A DNA stretch of 64,000 nucleotides from CAVRQM01 sp963838805 (GCA_963838805.1 CAWISK010000015.1:62001-126000); one strand, 5' to 3'; numbered from the stretch's first letter, positions 16,589 through 24,768 are shown. Notes: generated by a model from the letters alone, not told the origin. A program made the numbers and translations.

Positions 16589-17391
16589 GCAGCGAGGCGC
16601 TGTCCCGGCTGGAGACGATCCTGGCCAGCACCGGCCCGTTGGCGATCGCGGTCAGTGGCGGTGTGGACAGCCTGACGCTTGCCACCGCCGCGCATCGGCT
16701 GCTGCGCGGGGCTGCCGCCATGCACCACGCGGTATCGCCCGCCGTGCCGCCCGAGGCGACCGCCCGGACGCGCGCGATTGCCGAGACGGAGGGATGGCCG
16801 CTCGATGTGTTCGACGCCGGGGAGTTCGCGGACCCTGGCTATCGCGCGAACCCGGCCAATCGCTGCTTCTTCTGCAAGATCAACCTGTATGGCGCGATCG
16901 CCCGGCGCACCGCCCACGTGATTGCCTCCGGCACCAATCTCGACGATTTGGCGGATTGGCGGCCGGGCCTGGAGGCCGCGCGCGCGCATGGCGTTCGCCA
17001 TCCGCTGGTCGAGGCCGGCATCGATAAGGACGGCGTGCGAGCGCTGGCAGCGGAGCTGGGGCTGGGAAGCGTGGCCGAACTGCCGGCCGCTCCCTGCCTG
17101 TCCAGCCGGGTCGAGACCGGTATCCGCATCGAAGCGCCGGTTCTGGAGGCGATCCACGCTGCCGAGCGACTGCTGGCGGCGGAGATACGGCCGGCCACGA
17201 TCCGTTGCCGAGTGCGCGCCGGGCGTATCGTCCTGGAGCTGGACGCGGCGGCACTGGACCGGTTGGACGATGCGGATCGCGCGCGCTGGCAGGATCGCGT
17301 CGCCGCCGTGATGGCCGGGGCTGGTGTGGGCGATCCAGTGTCTTTCGCGCCCTATCGGACCGGCAGCGCGTTCCTGCGCCCCGCGGCATGA
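16585..17391 (+). CDS. larE: Sulfur-transfer enzyme LarE (nickel-pincer cofactor synthesis)
   Basis: A 268-residue PP-loop ATPase with 'AVSGGVDSLTLA' (residues 22-33). LarE adenylates the carboxylates of P2CMN and transfers sulfur. 'NRCFFCK' contains Cys94 and Cys97, and 'APCLSSR' contains Cys171, in the motif of the sacrificial Cys of LarE. Whether this is the sacrificial-cysteine or the iron-sulfur type cannot be settled by eye. ATG overlaps larC and the stop overlaps larB (both ATGA), so tight coupling is expected. Confidence 0.9.
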   Translation: MSSEALSRLETILASTGPLAIAVSGGVDSLTLATAAHRLLRGAAAMHHAVSPAVPPEATARTRAIAETEGWPLDVFDAGEFADPGYRANPANRCFFCKINLYGAIARRTAHVIASGTNLDDLADWRPGLEAARAHGVRHPLVEAGIDKDGVRALAAELGLGSVAELPAAPCLSSRVETGIRIEAPVLEAIHAAERLLAAEIRPATIRCRVRAGRIVLELDAAALDRLDDADRARWQDRVAAVMAGAGVGDPVSFAPYRTGSAFLRPAA

Positions 17392-18086
17392 GCGGTGCCG
17401 ATTTCGTGCTGGACCTGCCGCGCGCGGAGCGGCTGGGGTTCGGTGAGGCCGTGTTCTGCGCCGGAAAGACGCCGGCGCAGATCGCCGCGATCCTGGACAC
17501 GGCACGGGAAGCAGGCCTGTCATTGCTGCTGACCCGGCTGGACGAGGCCGCCTTCACCGCATTGCCGCCGTCCCTGGCAGCCGCTCTCGACTACGACGGA
17601 GACTCGCGTACCGCCTGGACCGGCACGCCGCGCCCAGAGGCAGCGCCGCCGCGGGTCGCGGTGGTGACTGCCGGAACCTCGGACCTGATGGTGGCGCGCG
17701 AGGCGGTGCGCACCCTGCGGTTTTCCGGCCATCCCAGCACGCTGATTGCCGATGTGGGCGTGGCGGGGCTGTGGCGGCTCCTGCTACGGCTTGACGAGCT
17801 GCGCCACCATGCGGTGGTGATCGTGGCCGCCGGCATGGATGCGGCGCTACCGAGCGTGCTGGCCGGTCTGGTTGGCGGGGTGGTGATAGCGGTGCCGACA
17901 TCGGTCGGCTACGGGGTTGGCGCAGGCGGGCGCGCGGGCCTGGACGCGGCACTCACCAGCTGTGCGCCGGGGCTTGCCGTGGTGAACATCGACAACGGCT
18001 ATGGAGCAGCGTGCCTCGCGCTGCGGGTGCTGCGGCAGATGGACGCGGTTGCTGCCGTCCCGCCCCAGCACCAGGACCATGCGTGA
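17388..18086 (+). CDS. larB: LarB, P2CMN synthase of the nickel-pincer pathway
   Basis: A 232-residue LarB: an N-terminal region with 'GEAVFCAGKTPAQIAAIL' and an AIR-carboxylase-like C-terminus with 'VVTAGTSDLMVAREA', 'VIVAAGMDAALPSVLAGLV' and 'VNIDNGYGAACLAL'. It carboxylates and hydrolyses nicotinic acid adenine dinucleotide, the first step of the cofactor used by lactate racemase LarA and related enzymes. No larA homologue is in the window, so the client enzyme must lie elsewhere. It is the last gene of larC-larE-larB; the downstream region is an IS scrap zone. Confidence 0.92.
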   Translation: MSGADFVLDLPRAERLGFGEAVFCAGKTPAQIAAILDTAREAGLSLLLTRLDEAAFTALPPSLAAALDYDGDSRTAWTGTPRPEAAPPRVAVVTAGTSDLMVAREAVRTLRFSGHPSTLIADVGVAGLWRLLLRLDELRHHAVVIVAAGMDAALPSVLAGLVGGVVIAVPTSVGYGVGAGGRAGLDAALTSCAPGLAVVNIDNGYGAACLALRVLRQMDAVAAVPPQHQDHA

Positions 18087-18207
18087 CTGGACTGCTCAAT
18101 TCCGGGTCGGACTCCGAAAGACCCCGGGGCTGCGGTGAATCGCGGGGACACCACGGCTCAAAACAACAAAGGCCCCGTCGAGGCAGCCTTGTCATGACCG
18201 TGTGATT

Positions 18208-18252
18208 TTAGAACGTTGCCTCGCTGATCCCATGCTTGCGGCATAGATCCGC
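18208..18252 (-). mobile_element. IS3-family orfA scrap (minus strand)
   Basis: The minus strand reads 'ADLCRKHGISEATF' and then a stop, which is the helix-turn-helix signature of IS3-family (IS407-like) OrfA proteins. Only about 15 codons remain. It abuts a second, oppositely oriented OrfA scrap, marking an old insertion hotspot between larB and the tRNA fragment. Confidence 0.6.
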
Positions 18253-18303
18253 CGCCGGTGCCCCGGCAGGTTCTCACCCGAGGTGCGGTCTCGCGAGGTC
18301 CGC

Positions 18304-18462
18304 ATGGTTTTCGATCACCAGGCGGAGCATCCGTCGCAGTGAGCCGCGATCAACTCGATTGCGGGCAAGGTTGGCTGCACGGACGAGACGCTGCGGAGTT
18401 GGGTGCAGCAAGCCGAGCGGGACCAGGGCCTGCGCGGCGGTCCGACCACGGAGGACAGCGCC
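18304..18462 (+). mobile_element. IS3-family orfA remnant with in-frame stop
   Basis: The frame from the ATG at 18304 reads 'MVFDHQAEHPSQ', a TGA where IS3 OrfA proteins have Trp, then 'AAINSIAGKVGCTDETLRSW' and 'VQQAERDQGLRGGPTTE'. This is the OrfA helix-turn-helix region of an IS3-family transposase. It degenerates after about 53 codons and no orfB follows, so it is an inactive relic. The remaining space to 18712 holds nothing I can identify. Confidence 0.65.
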
Positions 18463-18712
18463 CGGGGAAGCAAAATCGGCCTTGCTTCGGCCTTCGGGGA
18501 AGCACGGTGACGCTCAGCGCGAGCGCGACCGTTCCCATCAGCCTACTGCGCGAGCGGAAAGCCGGGCTGCCGCGACTGCATACATACTGAAGATAACCCG
18601 AAAGCCTGCTACTTCCTGCTTTCCGCTGCTTCCCCGGCTTTCGTGCCGAGGGCGCGGAAGCAAAAAACGGTCCCGAAGAACCGCTTTAAGCCATCGATTT
18701 CTTAAGGAAATC

Positions 18713-18760
18713 TGGAGCGGGCGAAGGGATTCGAACCCTCGACCCCAACCTTGGCAAGGT
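18713..18760 (-). tRNA. 3' half of tRNA-Gly(GCC), probable attachment site
   Basis: Read on the minus strand, the 48 nt contain the anticodon stem-loop with GCC, the variable loop, a perfect T arm (GGGTTCGAATCCC) and the 3' acceptor strand ending CGCCCGCTCCA. The 5' half (D arm, 5' acceptor) is missing: beyond 18760 the sequence departs from any tRNA. A 3' tRNA fragment next to a tyrosine integrase is the usual footprint of an element that integrated into the tRNA 3' end. I therefore read it as attL, with the intact tRNA expected at the far junction. I did not find that copy in this window. Confidence 0.8.
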
Positions 18761-18880
18761 GCCAGAACGTCCCCGCCACGCTACCCGGCCCTACGCCATA
18801 GCACGCTAAACTACTCTACAAACAGACTTTTTCCCAGGTCGGTCCCGCCGATCCTACGCCAGAACCGGCCAACGACTTTC

Positions 18881-18907
18881 TTCCAAGTGCTTGGAATGCC
18901 CTTGGAA
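18881..18907. promoter_or_regulatory. Inverted and direct repeat upstream of the integrase
   Basis: TTCCAAGTGCTTGGAA (18881-18896) is a 7-bp inverted repeat around TG, and CTTGGAA recurs 11 bp further on (18901-18907). It sits 49 nt before the integrase start, between the gene and the attachment site. Such repeats suit integrase arm sites or a repressor operator; which one is not determinable here. Confidence 0.45.
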
Positions 18908-18955
18908 CCAGGGTAATATGGGTCGTTCTAAGCAGAAGGCGTCTAAGTCCCTGCA

Positions 18956-20362
18956 ATGTCAAGAGAAAAGCTTTCCAAGCGGATTGTCGACGCGATCAAA
19001 GCTCCGAAACCTTCCAGAGTTGGGGTCAAGGTTCGGGAGCGTTTGACCTGGGATCCGGAGCTCCGCGGCTTCGGCGTGCAGGTCATGCCGTCAGGCCTGA
19101 AGAGCTTCGTCATCCAGTACCGCAACTGCGACGAGCGGACGCGGCGGATCGTGATCGGACGCTACGGCATGATGACGGTCGAGCAGGCCCGCCAACTCGC
19201 CCGCGAGAAGCTCGTCGCCGTATCGCAAGGCATCGATCCCGCGGCCGTGCAGAACGCCGCCGCACACACCGTCGGCGAGATCTGCGACTGGTATCTGCGC
19301 GACGCTGCCGAGGGCCGAATTTTGGGACGGCGAAACCGACCGATCAAAGCTTCGACCCTGGCCATGGACGCCAGCCGGATCGAGACGCACGTCAAGCCGC
19401 TGCTCGGTAATCGCCGTGTTCGCACGCTCAAGCTCGCCGACATTGAGGGCATGCAGGCCGATATCGCCAAGGGCAAGACCGCGAAAGCACGCGTCGGCAG
19501 CCGCGGCGGCGCGACGACCGGTGGCGACGGCGTCGCCGCCCGCACCGTCTCGACGCTGCACGCGATTTTCGAGCACGGCGTCCGGCTTGGCTTGATTGAG
19601 AGCAATCCCGCGCGAGGCGTCCGCAAGCTCGCGAGCACGCCGCGCGAGCGGCGGCTCAGCACCAATGAAATCGCGGCGCTTGGCCGCGCCATGCGATCGC
19701 TTGCCGCCGAGCATGAGCACGCTATCGGCTTGGCGGCCATCCGGCTGCTGCTGCTGAGCGGATTCCGCCGGCTCGAGGCACTCAGCCTCCAGCGGAGCTG
19801 GTTCGATGCGGACGCCTGCTGCGTCCGCTTCCCGGACACCAAGAGCGGTGCCCAGCTCCGCGTGATCGGCCGTGCGGCCGCCGATCTGATCGCGGCGCAG
19901 CCTGACAGGCCGGGCTCGCCACACGTGTTTCCGGCCGACTGGGGCGACGGACACTTTGTCGGCGTGGTGCGCGTGCTGGAAAGAGTCTGTGCGCGCGCCG
20001 AGCTGACCGGCGTCACGCCGCATGTGCTGCGCCACACCTTTGCCAGCGTCGCCGGCGACCTCGGCTTCTCCGAGCTGACGATCGCCGCGCTGCTGGGGCA
20101 CGCCGCACGAGGCGTGACTCAGCGCTACGTCCATATTGATGAGGCGCTCCGCGTTGCCGCCGACCGCATCTCCTCCGAAATTGCCGCCCAACTCGACGGG
20201 CGGGCTGCCAAAATCCAACATGCACTCCCGGTTCTGGCTGCCACGGCGTGGAAGTTGCGACTCCCGCCCGATCGCCGGTTCTTCCGGCGCGCTCCTCTGA
20301 GCCGGCACTTGCGCCGGCATAGCCTGGAAGCTATATATGCCTTGGGAGGTCGCGTTCGGTGA
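18956..20362 (+). CDS. Tyrosine site-specific integrase (P4-like)
   Basis: A 468-residue tyrosine recombinase with an N-terminal DUF4102-like arm-binding domain ('LTWDPELRGFGVQV' near residue 30), a core-binding domain and a catalytic domain. The active-site set is complete: Arg271 ('SGFRRLEAL'), Lys296 ('DTKSG'), His356 and Arg359 ('HVLRHTFAS'), His382 ('LLGHAARG') and Tyr391 ('TQRYVH'). It lies 196 nt from the tRNA-Gly fragment, so it probably catalysed integration there. The C-terminus extends about 70 residues past the Tyr. The 3' end overlaps the next gene by 26 nt. Confidence 0.92.
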   Translation: MSREKLSKRIVDAIKAPKPSRVGVKVRERLTWDPELRGFGVQVMPSGLKSFVIQYRNCDERTRRIVIGRYGMMTVEQARQLAREKLVAVSQGIDPAAVQNAAAHTVGEICDWYLRDAAEGRILGRRNRPIKASTLAMDASRIETHVKPLLGNRRVRTLKLADIEGMQADIAKGKTAKARVGSRGGATTGGDGVAARTVSTLHAIFEHGVRLGLIESNPARGVRKLASTPRERRLSTNEIAALGRAMRSLAAEHEHAIGLAAIRLLLLSGFRRLEALSLQRSWFDADACCVRFPDTKSGAQLRVIGRAAADLIAAQPDRPGSPHVFPADWGDGHFVGVVRVLERVCARAELTGVTPHVLRHTFASVAGDLGFSELTIAALLGHAARGVTQRYVHIDEALRVAADRISSEIAAQLDGRAAKIQHALPVLAATAWKLRLPPDRRFFRRAPLSRHLRRHSLEAIYALGGRVR

Positions 20363-20708
20363 CGAATTTGATGGCGAGTTCGAGGCGTTGCCCGAGGCGG
20401 CGCAGGATGAGTTGCTGGCATCCGCAAAGCTTCTTGCCTTGTTCGGGCCGCAGCTCGGGCGGCCGCACGTCGATACCCTGAAGGACTCGGCCTTCGCCAA
20501 TATGAAGGAACTACGGTTCGATGCAGCCGGCGGAGTGTGGCGGGTTGCGTTCGCGTTCGATATCCGGCGGCGGGCGGTCATTCTGGTAGCGGGCGACAAA
20601 TCCGGCGTGAGCGAGAAGCGCTTCTACAGGAGGCTGATTGCGAAGGCTGATGGCCGCTATCGCGCGCATCTGGATCGTGCGACCACGGCGAAGAAGGAGG
20701 TGAGGTGA
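20337..20708 (+). CDS. RelE/HigB-type toxin (Gp49 family)
   Basis: A 123-residue protein of the Gp49/HigB toxin family: 'EFDGEFEALPEAAQDELLAS' near the N-terminus, 'LGRPHVDTLKDSAFANMKEL' and 'VWRVAFAFDIRRRAVILVAG' in the core, and 'KRFYRRLIAKADGRYRAHL' at the end. Such toxins cleave mRNA at the ribosome. It precedes its antitoxin, the order typical of higBA. The first 26 nt overlap the integrase 3' end, so toxin expression may be tied to integrase transcription. Confidence 0.85.
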   Translation: MPWEVAFGDEFDGEFEALPEAAQDELLASAKLLALFGPQLGRPHVDTLKDSAFANMKELRFDAAGGVWRVAFAFDIRRRAVILVAGDKSGVSEKRFYRRLIAKADGRYRAHLDRATTAKKEVR

Positions 20709-21094
20709 TGGGCCGCTCATTGGACGAGGTCGTCGCGAAGCTTCCGGCAGAGCGCCGGGAGCGGATCGGCGCACGGTTCAAGGAACTCAGAACCGAGGTC
20801 GAAAGTCTCGGCGAACTTCGTCGCGTCGCGGGCCACGCACAGGCTGACATCGCGAAGGCGTTGAACATCAAGCAGCCTTCAGTTAGCAAAATCGAAAAGC
20901 AAGCAGATATGTACCTGTCCACGTTGCGCAGCTATGTCGAGGCTGTTGGCGGTCAACTGGATCTGGTTATTCGGTTGCCAGAGCGTCCACCGCTACGGCT
21001 GCAGCACTTCAGAGACGCGGACGCACTTCATCCCGATCATCAAACAAATGGCGCGACAAGTCGCAAGTCTGTGCGGTCGGTTCGTCGCGCTTGA
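20708..21094 (+). CDS. HigA-type XRE antitoxin
   Basis: A 128-residue XRE-family protein with the helix-turn-helix 'GHAQADIAKALNIKQPSVSK' near residues 44-63 and 'MYLSTLRSYVEAVGGQLDLV'. It pairs with the upstream RelE/HigB-like toxin: the ATG shares one base with the toxin stop (TGATG) and has an AAGGAGG ribosome site inside the toxin gene. A GTG 3 nt earlier is possible. The roughly 30-residue tail after 'IRLPERPP' looks low-complexity and may be non-native. It should neutralise the toxin and repress the pair. Confidence 0.85.
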   Translation: MGRSLDEVVAKLPAERRERIGARFKELRTEVESLGELRRVAGHAQADIAKALNIKQPSVSKIEKQADMYLSTLRSYVEAVGGQLDLVIRLPERPPLRLQHFRDADALHPDHQTNGATSRKSVRSVRRA

Positions 21095-21210
21095 GATCGA
21101 ATGACGACCTTGGGGAGAGCCGGCCAAGCAGGCGCAGCGATCAGCGTAGCTGATCTTGATGGCGTCGGGCGTGGCATGGGCCAGGGCGAGAGCAAGGCGG
21201 CTGTTTCCGC

Positions 21211-21260
21211 GACGGGTTGAGGGCCGAGAGAGAGGCTCCCGGCCACCCGTCCGGAGATCG
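21211..21260 (+). promoter_or_regulatory. Structured leader of the DUF932 gene (GAGAGAGGCTC motif, copy 1)
   Basis: GACGGGT (21211-21217) pairs with ACCCGTC (21245-21251), and inside it GGCCG pairs with CGGCC around a GAGAGAGGCTC-containing loop. CGGAGA then lies 6 nt before the ATG. A near copy stands before the parB gene. The setting (5' leader of DNA-associated genes on an alphaproteobacterial mobile element) recalls the radC RNA motif, but I could not test that with a covariance model. Confidence 0.6.
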
Positions 21261-21263
21261 CCC

Positions 21264-22481
21264 ATGCTTCAGACAGCGACCTCCCGCCCCGCCGCTTCGG
21301 CCGGCGCGGAGATTGACCCCGTTTCTGCCCCCTTCAAGGTCGACATTACTCGCGGGGAGCGGATCGGCCGAGTTTCGTCGGAGTGGTTTTCCCGCCCGGA
21401 CGACGAGCGATACCTCTCGCTCAGCTCACTTTACGAAGCCGTTCGCTCCCGCGCGGAGCGCGCAACGGCCCGTACAGTCGAGACCCGAGCTCTGCGGGTC
21501 GAGGCCAGCCGTGACAACGTCGAGCGCCTGGCCCTGATTGTGCCCGGCCGGGAGGAACCAGTTGCGCCGACGCACTGGTCGTATGGTCAGCTCTGCAACC
21601 TTCTCGGCGCGCCAGCGAGCTATCTGCGCCAGCTCCCTGCGCCTCTCGCCGGCATCAACCTCCAGCACGGTCTGCTCGCCAATCGCGAGGAGCAGGTGAA
21701 GACGCTGGAGACCGATGACGGTCGGGTCGAGTTGCGCGCGGTCACGGGACCCGATTACGGGCGCATCTGGGACCACGAGCTGGTCGGGGCGGTGATGCGC
21801 ATCGCCGGCGACGGCACCGGCGACACGCGCTGGAAGGTGCCCGGCCTGCTCGACTGGTCAACGATGCGGCACAACCCGTTCGTCGAAGTGACGAAGGACA
21901 CCACGACGCTCTACGCCTCCGACCGCGACGTCTTTTTGTTTCTCGTTGACGACATGCACCCGATCGAGGCCGGCCGGCTGCCGAACGGCGAGCCGGACCT
22001 CTATTTTCGCGGCTTCTATGCCTGGAACAGCGAGGTCGGCTCGAAGACGCTCGGCATCGCGTCGTTCTTCCTGCGCGCGGTGTGCATGAACCGGAACATC
22101 TGGGGCGCCGAGGGTTTTGAGGAGATCCGGGTGCGGCATTCGAAATTTGCCGCGCACCGCTTCGCGCACGAGGCGGCGCCAGCGCTGACGCGTTTCGCCG
22201 ACAGCTCGCCCGGGCCGTTCGTCGCCGGCATCCGCGCCGCACGGGAGGCCGTCGTTGCGCGCAAGGACGATGATCGTGAGACATTCCTGCGCCAGCGCGG
22301 CTTCTCCAAGCCGGAGACGGAGAAGATCATCGCAACGGTGCTGAACGAGGAAGGCCATCCGCCGTCGTCGATCTTCGACTTCGTGCAAGGCATCACCGCG
22401 CTGGCCCGCGGCAAGACCCACCAGGACAGCCGCCTGGAACTGGAAGGCCGCACCGCCCGGCTGCTTGCCAGCGTCAACTGA
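21264..22481 (+). CDS. DUF932 domain-containing protein (phage/plasmid-like)
   Basis: A 405-residue DUF932 protein, a family typical of plasmids, ICEs and phages. Recognisable stretches are 'THWSYGQLCNLLGAPASYLR' near 105, 'RAVTGPDYGRIWDHELV' near 157, 'YASDRDVFLFLVDD' near 215 and 'FYAWNSEVGSKTLGIASFFL' near 250. Its biochemical role is unknown; neighbours and literature context tie it to plasmid maintenance or defence evasion. The start is fixed by the CGGAGA ribosome site in the conserved leader. It is followed by parB with the same leader type. Confidence 0.88.
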   Translation: MLQTATSRPAASAGAEIDPVSAPFKVDITRGERIGRVSSEWFSRPDDERYLSLSSLYEAVRSRAERATARTVETRALRVEASRDNVERLALIVPGREEPVAPTHWSYGQLCNLLGAPASYLRQLPAPLAGINLQHGLLANREEQVKTLETDDGRVELRAVTGPDYGRIWDHELVGAVMRIAGDGTGDTRWKVPGLLDWSTMRHNPFVEVTKDTTTLYASDRDVFLFLVDDMHPIEAGRLPNGEPDLYFRGFYAWNSEVGSKTLGIASFFLRAVCMNRNIWGAEGFEEIRVRHSKFAAHRFAHEAAPALTRFADSSPGPFVAGIRAAREAVVARKDDDRETFLRQRGFSKPETEKIIATVLNEEGHPPSSIFDFVQGITALARGKTHQDSRLELEGRTARLLASVN

Positions 22482-22572
22482 AAGCCCGACTCGGCGGCGG
22501 ACACCGATCCGTTCGAACCTTCTGCTTCGCGGCCCGTCTCTCCGAAAGGAAGAGGTGGGCCGCGAGCTTCGT

Positions 22573-22622
22573 GACGGGTCTGGGCGCTGGGAGAGAGGCT
22601 CTTGGCCGGCCCGTCGCGGAGA
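22573..22622 (+). promoter_or_regulatory. Structured leader of the parB gene (GAGAGAGGCTC motif, copy 2)
   Basis: GACGGG (22573-22578) pairs with CCCGTC (22610-22615). The loop shares GAGAGAGGCTC and GGCC with copy 1 at 21211, and GGAGA again lies 6 nt before the ATG. The shared layout fixes the parB start at 22629 rather than at the ATG 6 nt earlier. Confidence 0.6.
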
Positions 22623-22628
22623 ATGGAC

Positions 22629-24758
22629 ATGGCAAGCGCCATCCAGAAGATCACGCTCAGCGTCTCGCGCGACATCCCCTTCAACAAGCTGGTGCTCAGC
22701 CAGGCGAACGTGCGGCGGGTCAAGGCCGGCGTCGCCATCGAGGAACTCGCGACCGACATCGGGCGCCGGACTTTGTTGCAGTCCCTCACCGTGCGGCCTG
22801 TGGTGGATGCGGAGGGTGTCGAGACCGGGATGTACGAGGTGCCTGCCGGCGGCCGCCGCTTCCGGGCGCTGGAGCTGCTGGTCAGGCAGAAGCGCCTGGC
22901 GAAGACCGCGCCGATCCCCTGCATCATCCGCACGGAGGGGATCGCCGAGGAGGATTCCCTCGCTGAGAACGTCCAGCGCGCGCCGCTGCACCCGCTCGAC
23001 CAGTTCCGCGCCTTCCTGACCCTGCGCGAGAAGGGGCAATCCGAGGAGGAGATCGCGGCGAATTTCTTCGTGTCGGTTGCGGTCGTGAAACAGCGGCTCC
23101 GCCTGGCCGCGGTCTCGCCCCGGCTGCTCGAAATCTATGCCGAGGACGGCATGACGCTGGACCAGCTCATGGCCTTCACTGTGTCCGCCGACCACGAGCG
23201 GCAGGAGCAGGTCTGGGATCGGCTGCAAGCCGCCTATAGCCGCGAGCCGTTTGCGATCCGGCGGTTGCTGACCGAGGGCGCCGTGCGCGCGTCGGACAAG
23301 CGGGCGCGGTTCATCGGCGAGGCGTACGAAGCGGCCGGCGGCGCGATCATGCGCGACCTGTTCCAGGGCGACGATGGCGGCTGGCTGCAGGACGTGGCCC
23401 TCGTTGCACGGCTGGTCGCGGAGCGGCTGGACCGCGAGGCGGATGCGATCCGGGCCGAGGGCTGGCGCTGGATCGAGGTCGCGCTCGATTTCCCGTACGG
23501 CCACACCTTCGGGCTGCGACAGATTCGGGGCGAGCAGGCGCCGCTGACGGCCGAGAAGGAGGCGACGCGGGAGGGTCTGCGCGCGGAGTATGACCAGCTC
23601 GAGGACCAGTACGCCGACCAGGACGAAATCCCCGAGGCTGTCGAGCAGCGCTTCACCGAGATCGAGCACACGCTTGGCGGCATCGAGTTGCGGCCGCTCG
23701 TGTTTGATCCGGCGGAGGTCGCCCGCGCCGGCGCCTTCGTCAGCATCGACAGCGAGGGGGAGCTGCGGGTCGAACGCGGCTATGTGCGGCCGGAGGATGA
23801 GCTGCCGGCCCCGGCTGAGCCGGAGGTCGATGCCGCTGAGGCTGCCGGGGGCGACGACGGCGATTCGGGAGCCTGGCCGGTGCGGGTCGAGAGCGGCGGC
23901 GAGACCGTCCACGGCGAACCGGAACCCCAGGCCGAGCCGGACGAGGACGAGGGCATGAAGCCGATCCCCGACCGGCTGATGGCCGAGCTGACGACGCATC
24001 GCACGCTCGCGCTGCGCCGGGCCATCGGCGATCAGCCGCGCGTCGCGTTCCTGGCGGCGCTGCACGCCCTCTGCCTGAAAATCTTCTACCCCTACGCGCA
24101 GGACACCTGCCTGGAACTCGACCTCAAGCAGGTGGCGTTCGGGGCGCAGGCGCCTGACCTCTGCGAGACTGAGCCGGCCAAGGCGATCGGCATCCGCCAC
24201 CAGGGCTGGGCGGCGGCATTGCCGCGCGAAGCCTTCGATCTCTGGGACGCGCTGGAGGCGACCGATGACGACACGCGGCAGCGTTTGTTCGCCGATTGCA
24301 TCGGCTCGTCGGTCAACGCCGTGCATGAAGCCTGGAACCGTCGCCCGCGCGCACTGGCGCATGCCGACCGGCTCGCCGGGGCGACACAACTCGACATGGT
24401 GGAAGCTGGTTGGACGCCGACGGTGGACAATTACCTCGGCCGGCTCACCAAGGCGCGCATCCTGGCCGCGGTGCGAGAGGCCAGAGGTGAGCACGCGGCA
24501 CAGCCGATCGACCATTTGAAGAAAGGCGAGATGGCCGAGAAGGCGCAGGAGTTGCTCGCCGGATCGGGCTGGTTGCCGGAGCCGCTGCGCGCGCCCGGCC
24601 GCGCGATGCCGAGCGCTGCCGAGGCCGAGCCGGTGTCGGCAGCAGACGTCGCTGCACCCACAGAGGACGCCGACGGCGAGCGCGAGCCACAGGCCCACGA
24701 TGGTGATGCCGAAGGCTTCGATGAGGCCGATGCGGACCGCGCCTTCGCCGCCGAATAG
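22629..24758 (+). CDS. Plasmid-type ParB/RepB/Spo0J nuclease-domain protein
   Basis: A 709-residue ParB-like protein. The ParB/sulfiredoxin domain occupies about residues 15-120 ('YEVPAGGRRFRALELLVRQ' and 'ENVQRAPLHPLDQFRAFLTL'), followed by a KorB-type helix-turn-helix ('EEEIAANFFVSVAVVKQRLR'). A long acidic, Ala/Glu-rich linker near 390-440 leads to a C-terminal region with no recognised domain. Large ParB proteins of this type are carried by alphaproteobacterial plasmids and ICEs without an adjacent parA. Here too no parA is present, so it may act as a DNA-binding regulator or nuclease rather than in partition. Confidence 0.88.
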   Translation: MASAIQKITLSVSRDIPFNKLVLSQANVRRVKAGVAIEELATDIGRRTLLQSLTVRPVVDAEGVETGMYEVPAGGRRFRALELLVRQKRLAKTAPIPCIIRTEGIAEEDSLAENVQRAPLHPLDQFRAFLTLREKGQSEEEIAANFFVSVAVVKQRLRLAAVSPRLLEIYAEDGMTLDQLMAFTVSADHERQEQVWDRLQAAYSREPFAIRRLLTEGAVRASDKRARFIGEAYEAAGGAIMRDLFQGDDGGWLQDVALVARLVAERLDREADAIRAEGWRWIEVALDFPYGHTFGLRQIRGEQAPLTAEKEATREGLRAEYDQLEDQYADQDEIPEAVEQRFTEIEHTLGGIELRPLVFDPAEVARAGAFVSIDSEGELRVERGYVRPEDELPAPAEPEVDAAEAAGGDDGDSGAWPVRVESGGETVHGEPEPQAEPDEDEGMKPIPDRLMAELTTHRTLALRRAIGDQPRVAFLAALHALCLKIFYPYAQDTCLELDLKQVAFGAQAPDLCETEPAKAIGIRHQGWAAALPREAFDLWDALEATDDDTRQRLFADCIGSSVNAVHEAWNRRPRALAHADRLAGATQLDMVEAGWTPTVDNYLGRLTKARILAAVREARGEHAAQPIDHLKKGEMAEKAQELLAGSGWLPEPLRAPGRAMPSAAEAEPVSAADVAAPTEDADGEREPQAHDGDAEGFDEADADRAFAAE

Positions 24759-24768
24759 CTGAACAAGG

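Noticed and set aside
18087..18712. Plus-strand ORF of about 226 codons covering the tRNA fragment
   Set aside because: It reads through IS3 scraps and the tRNA-Gly 3' half, so it is chance open frame.
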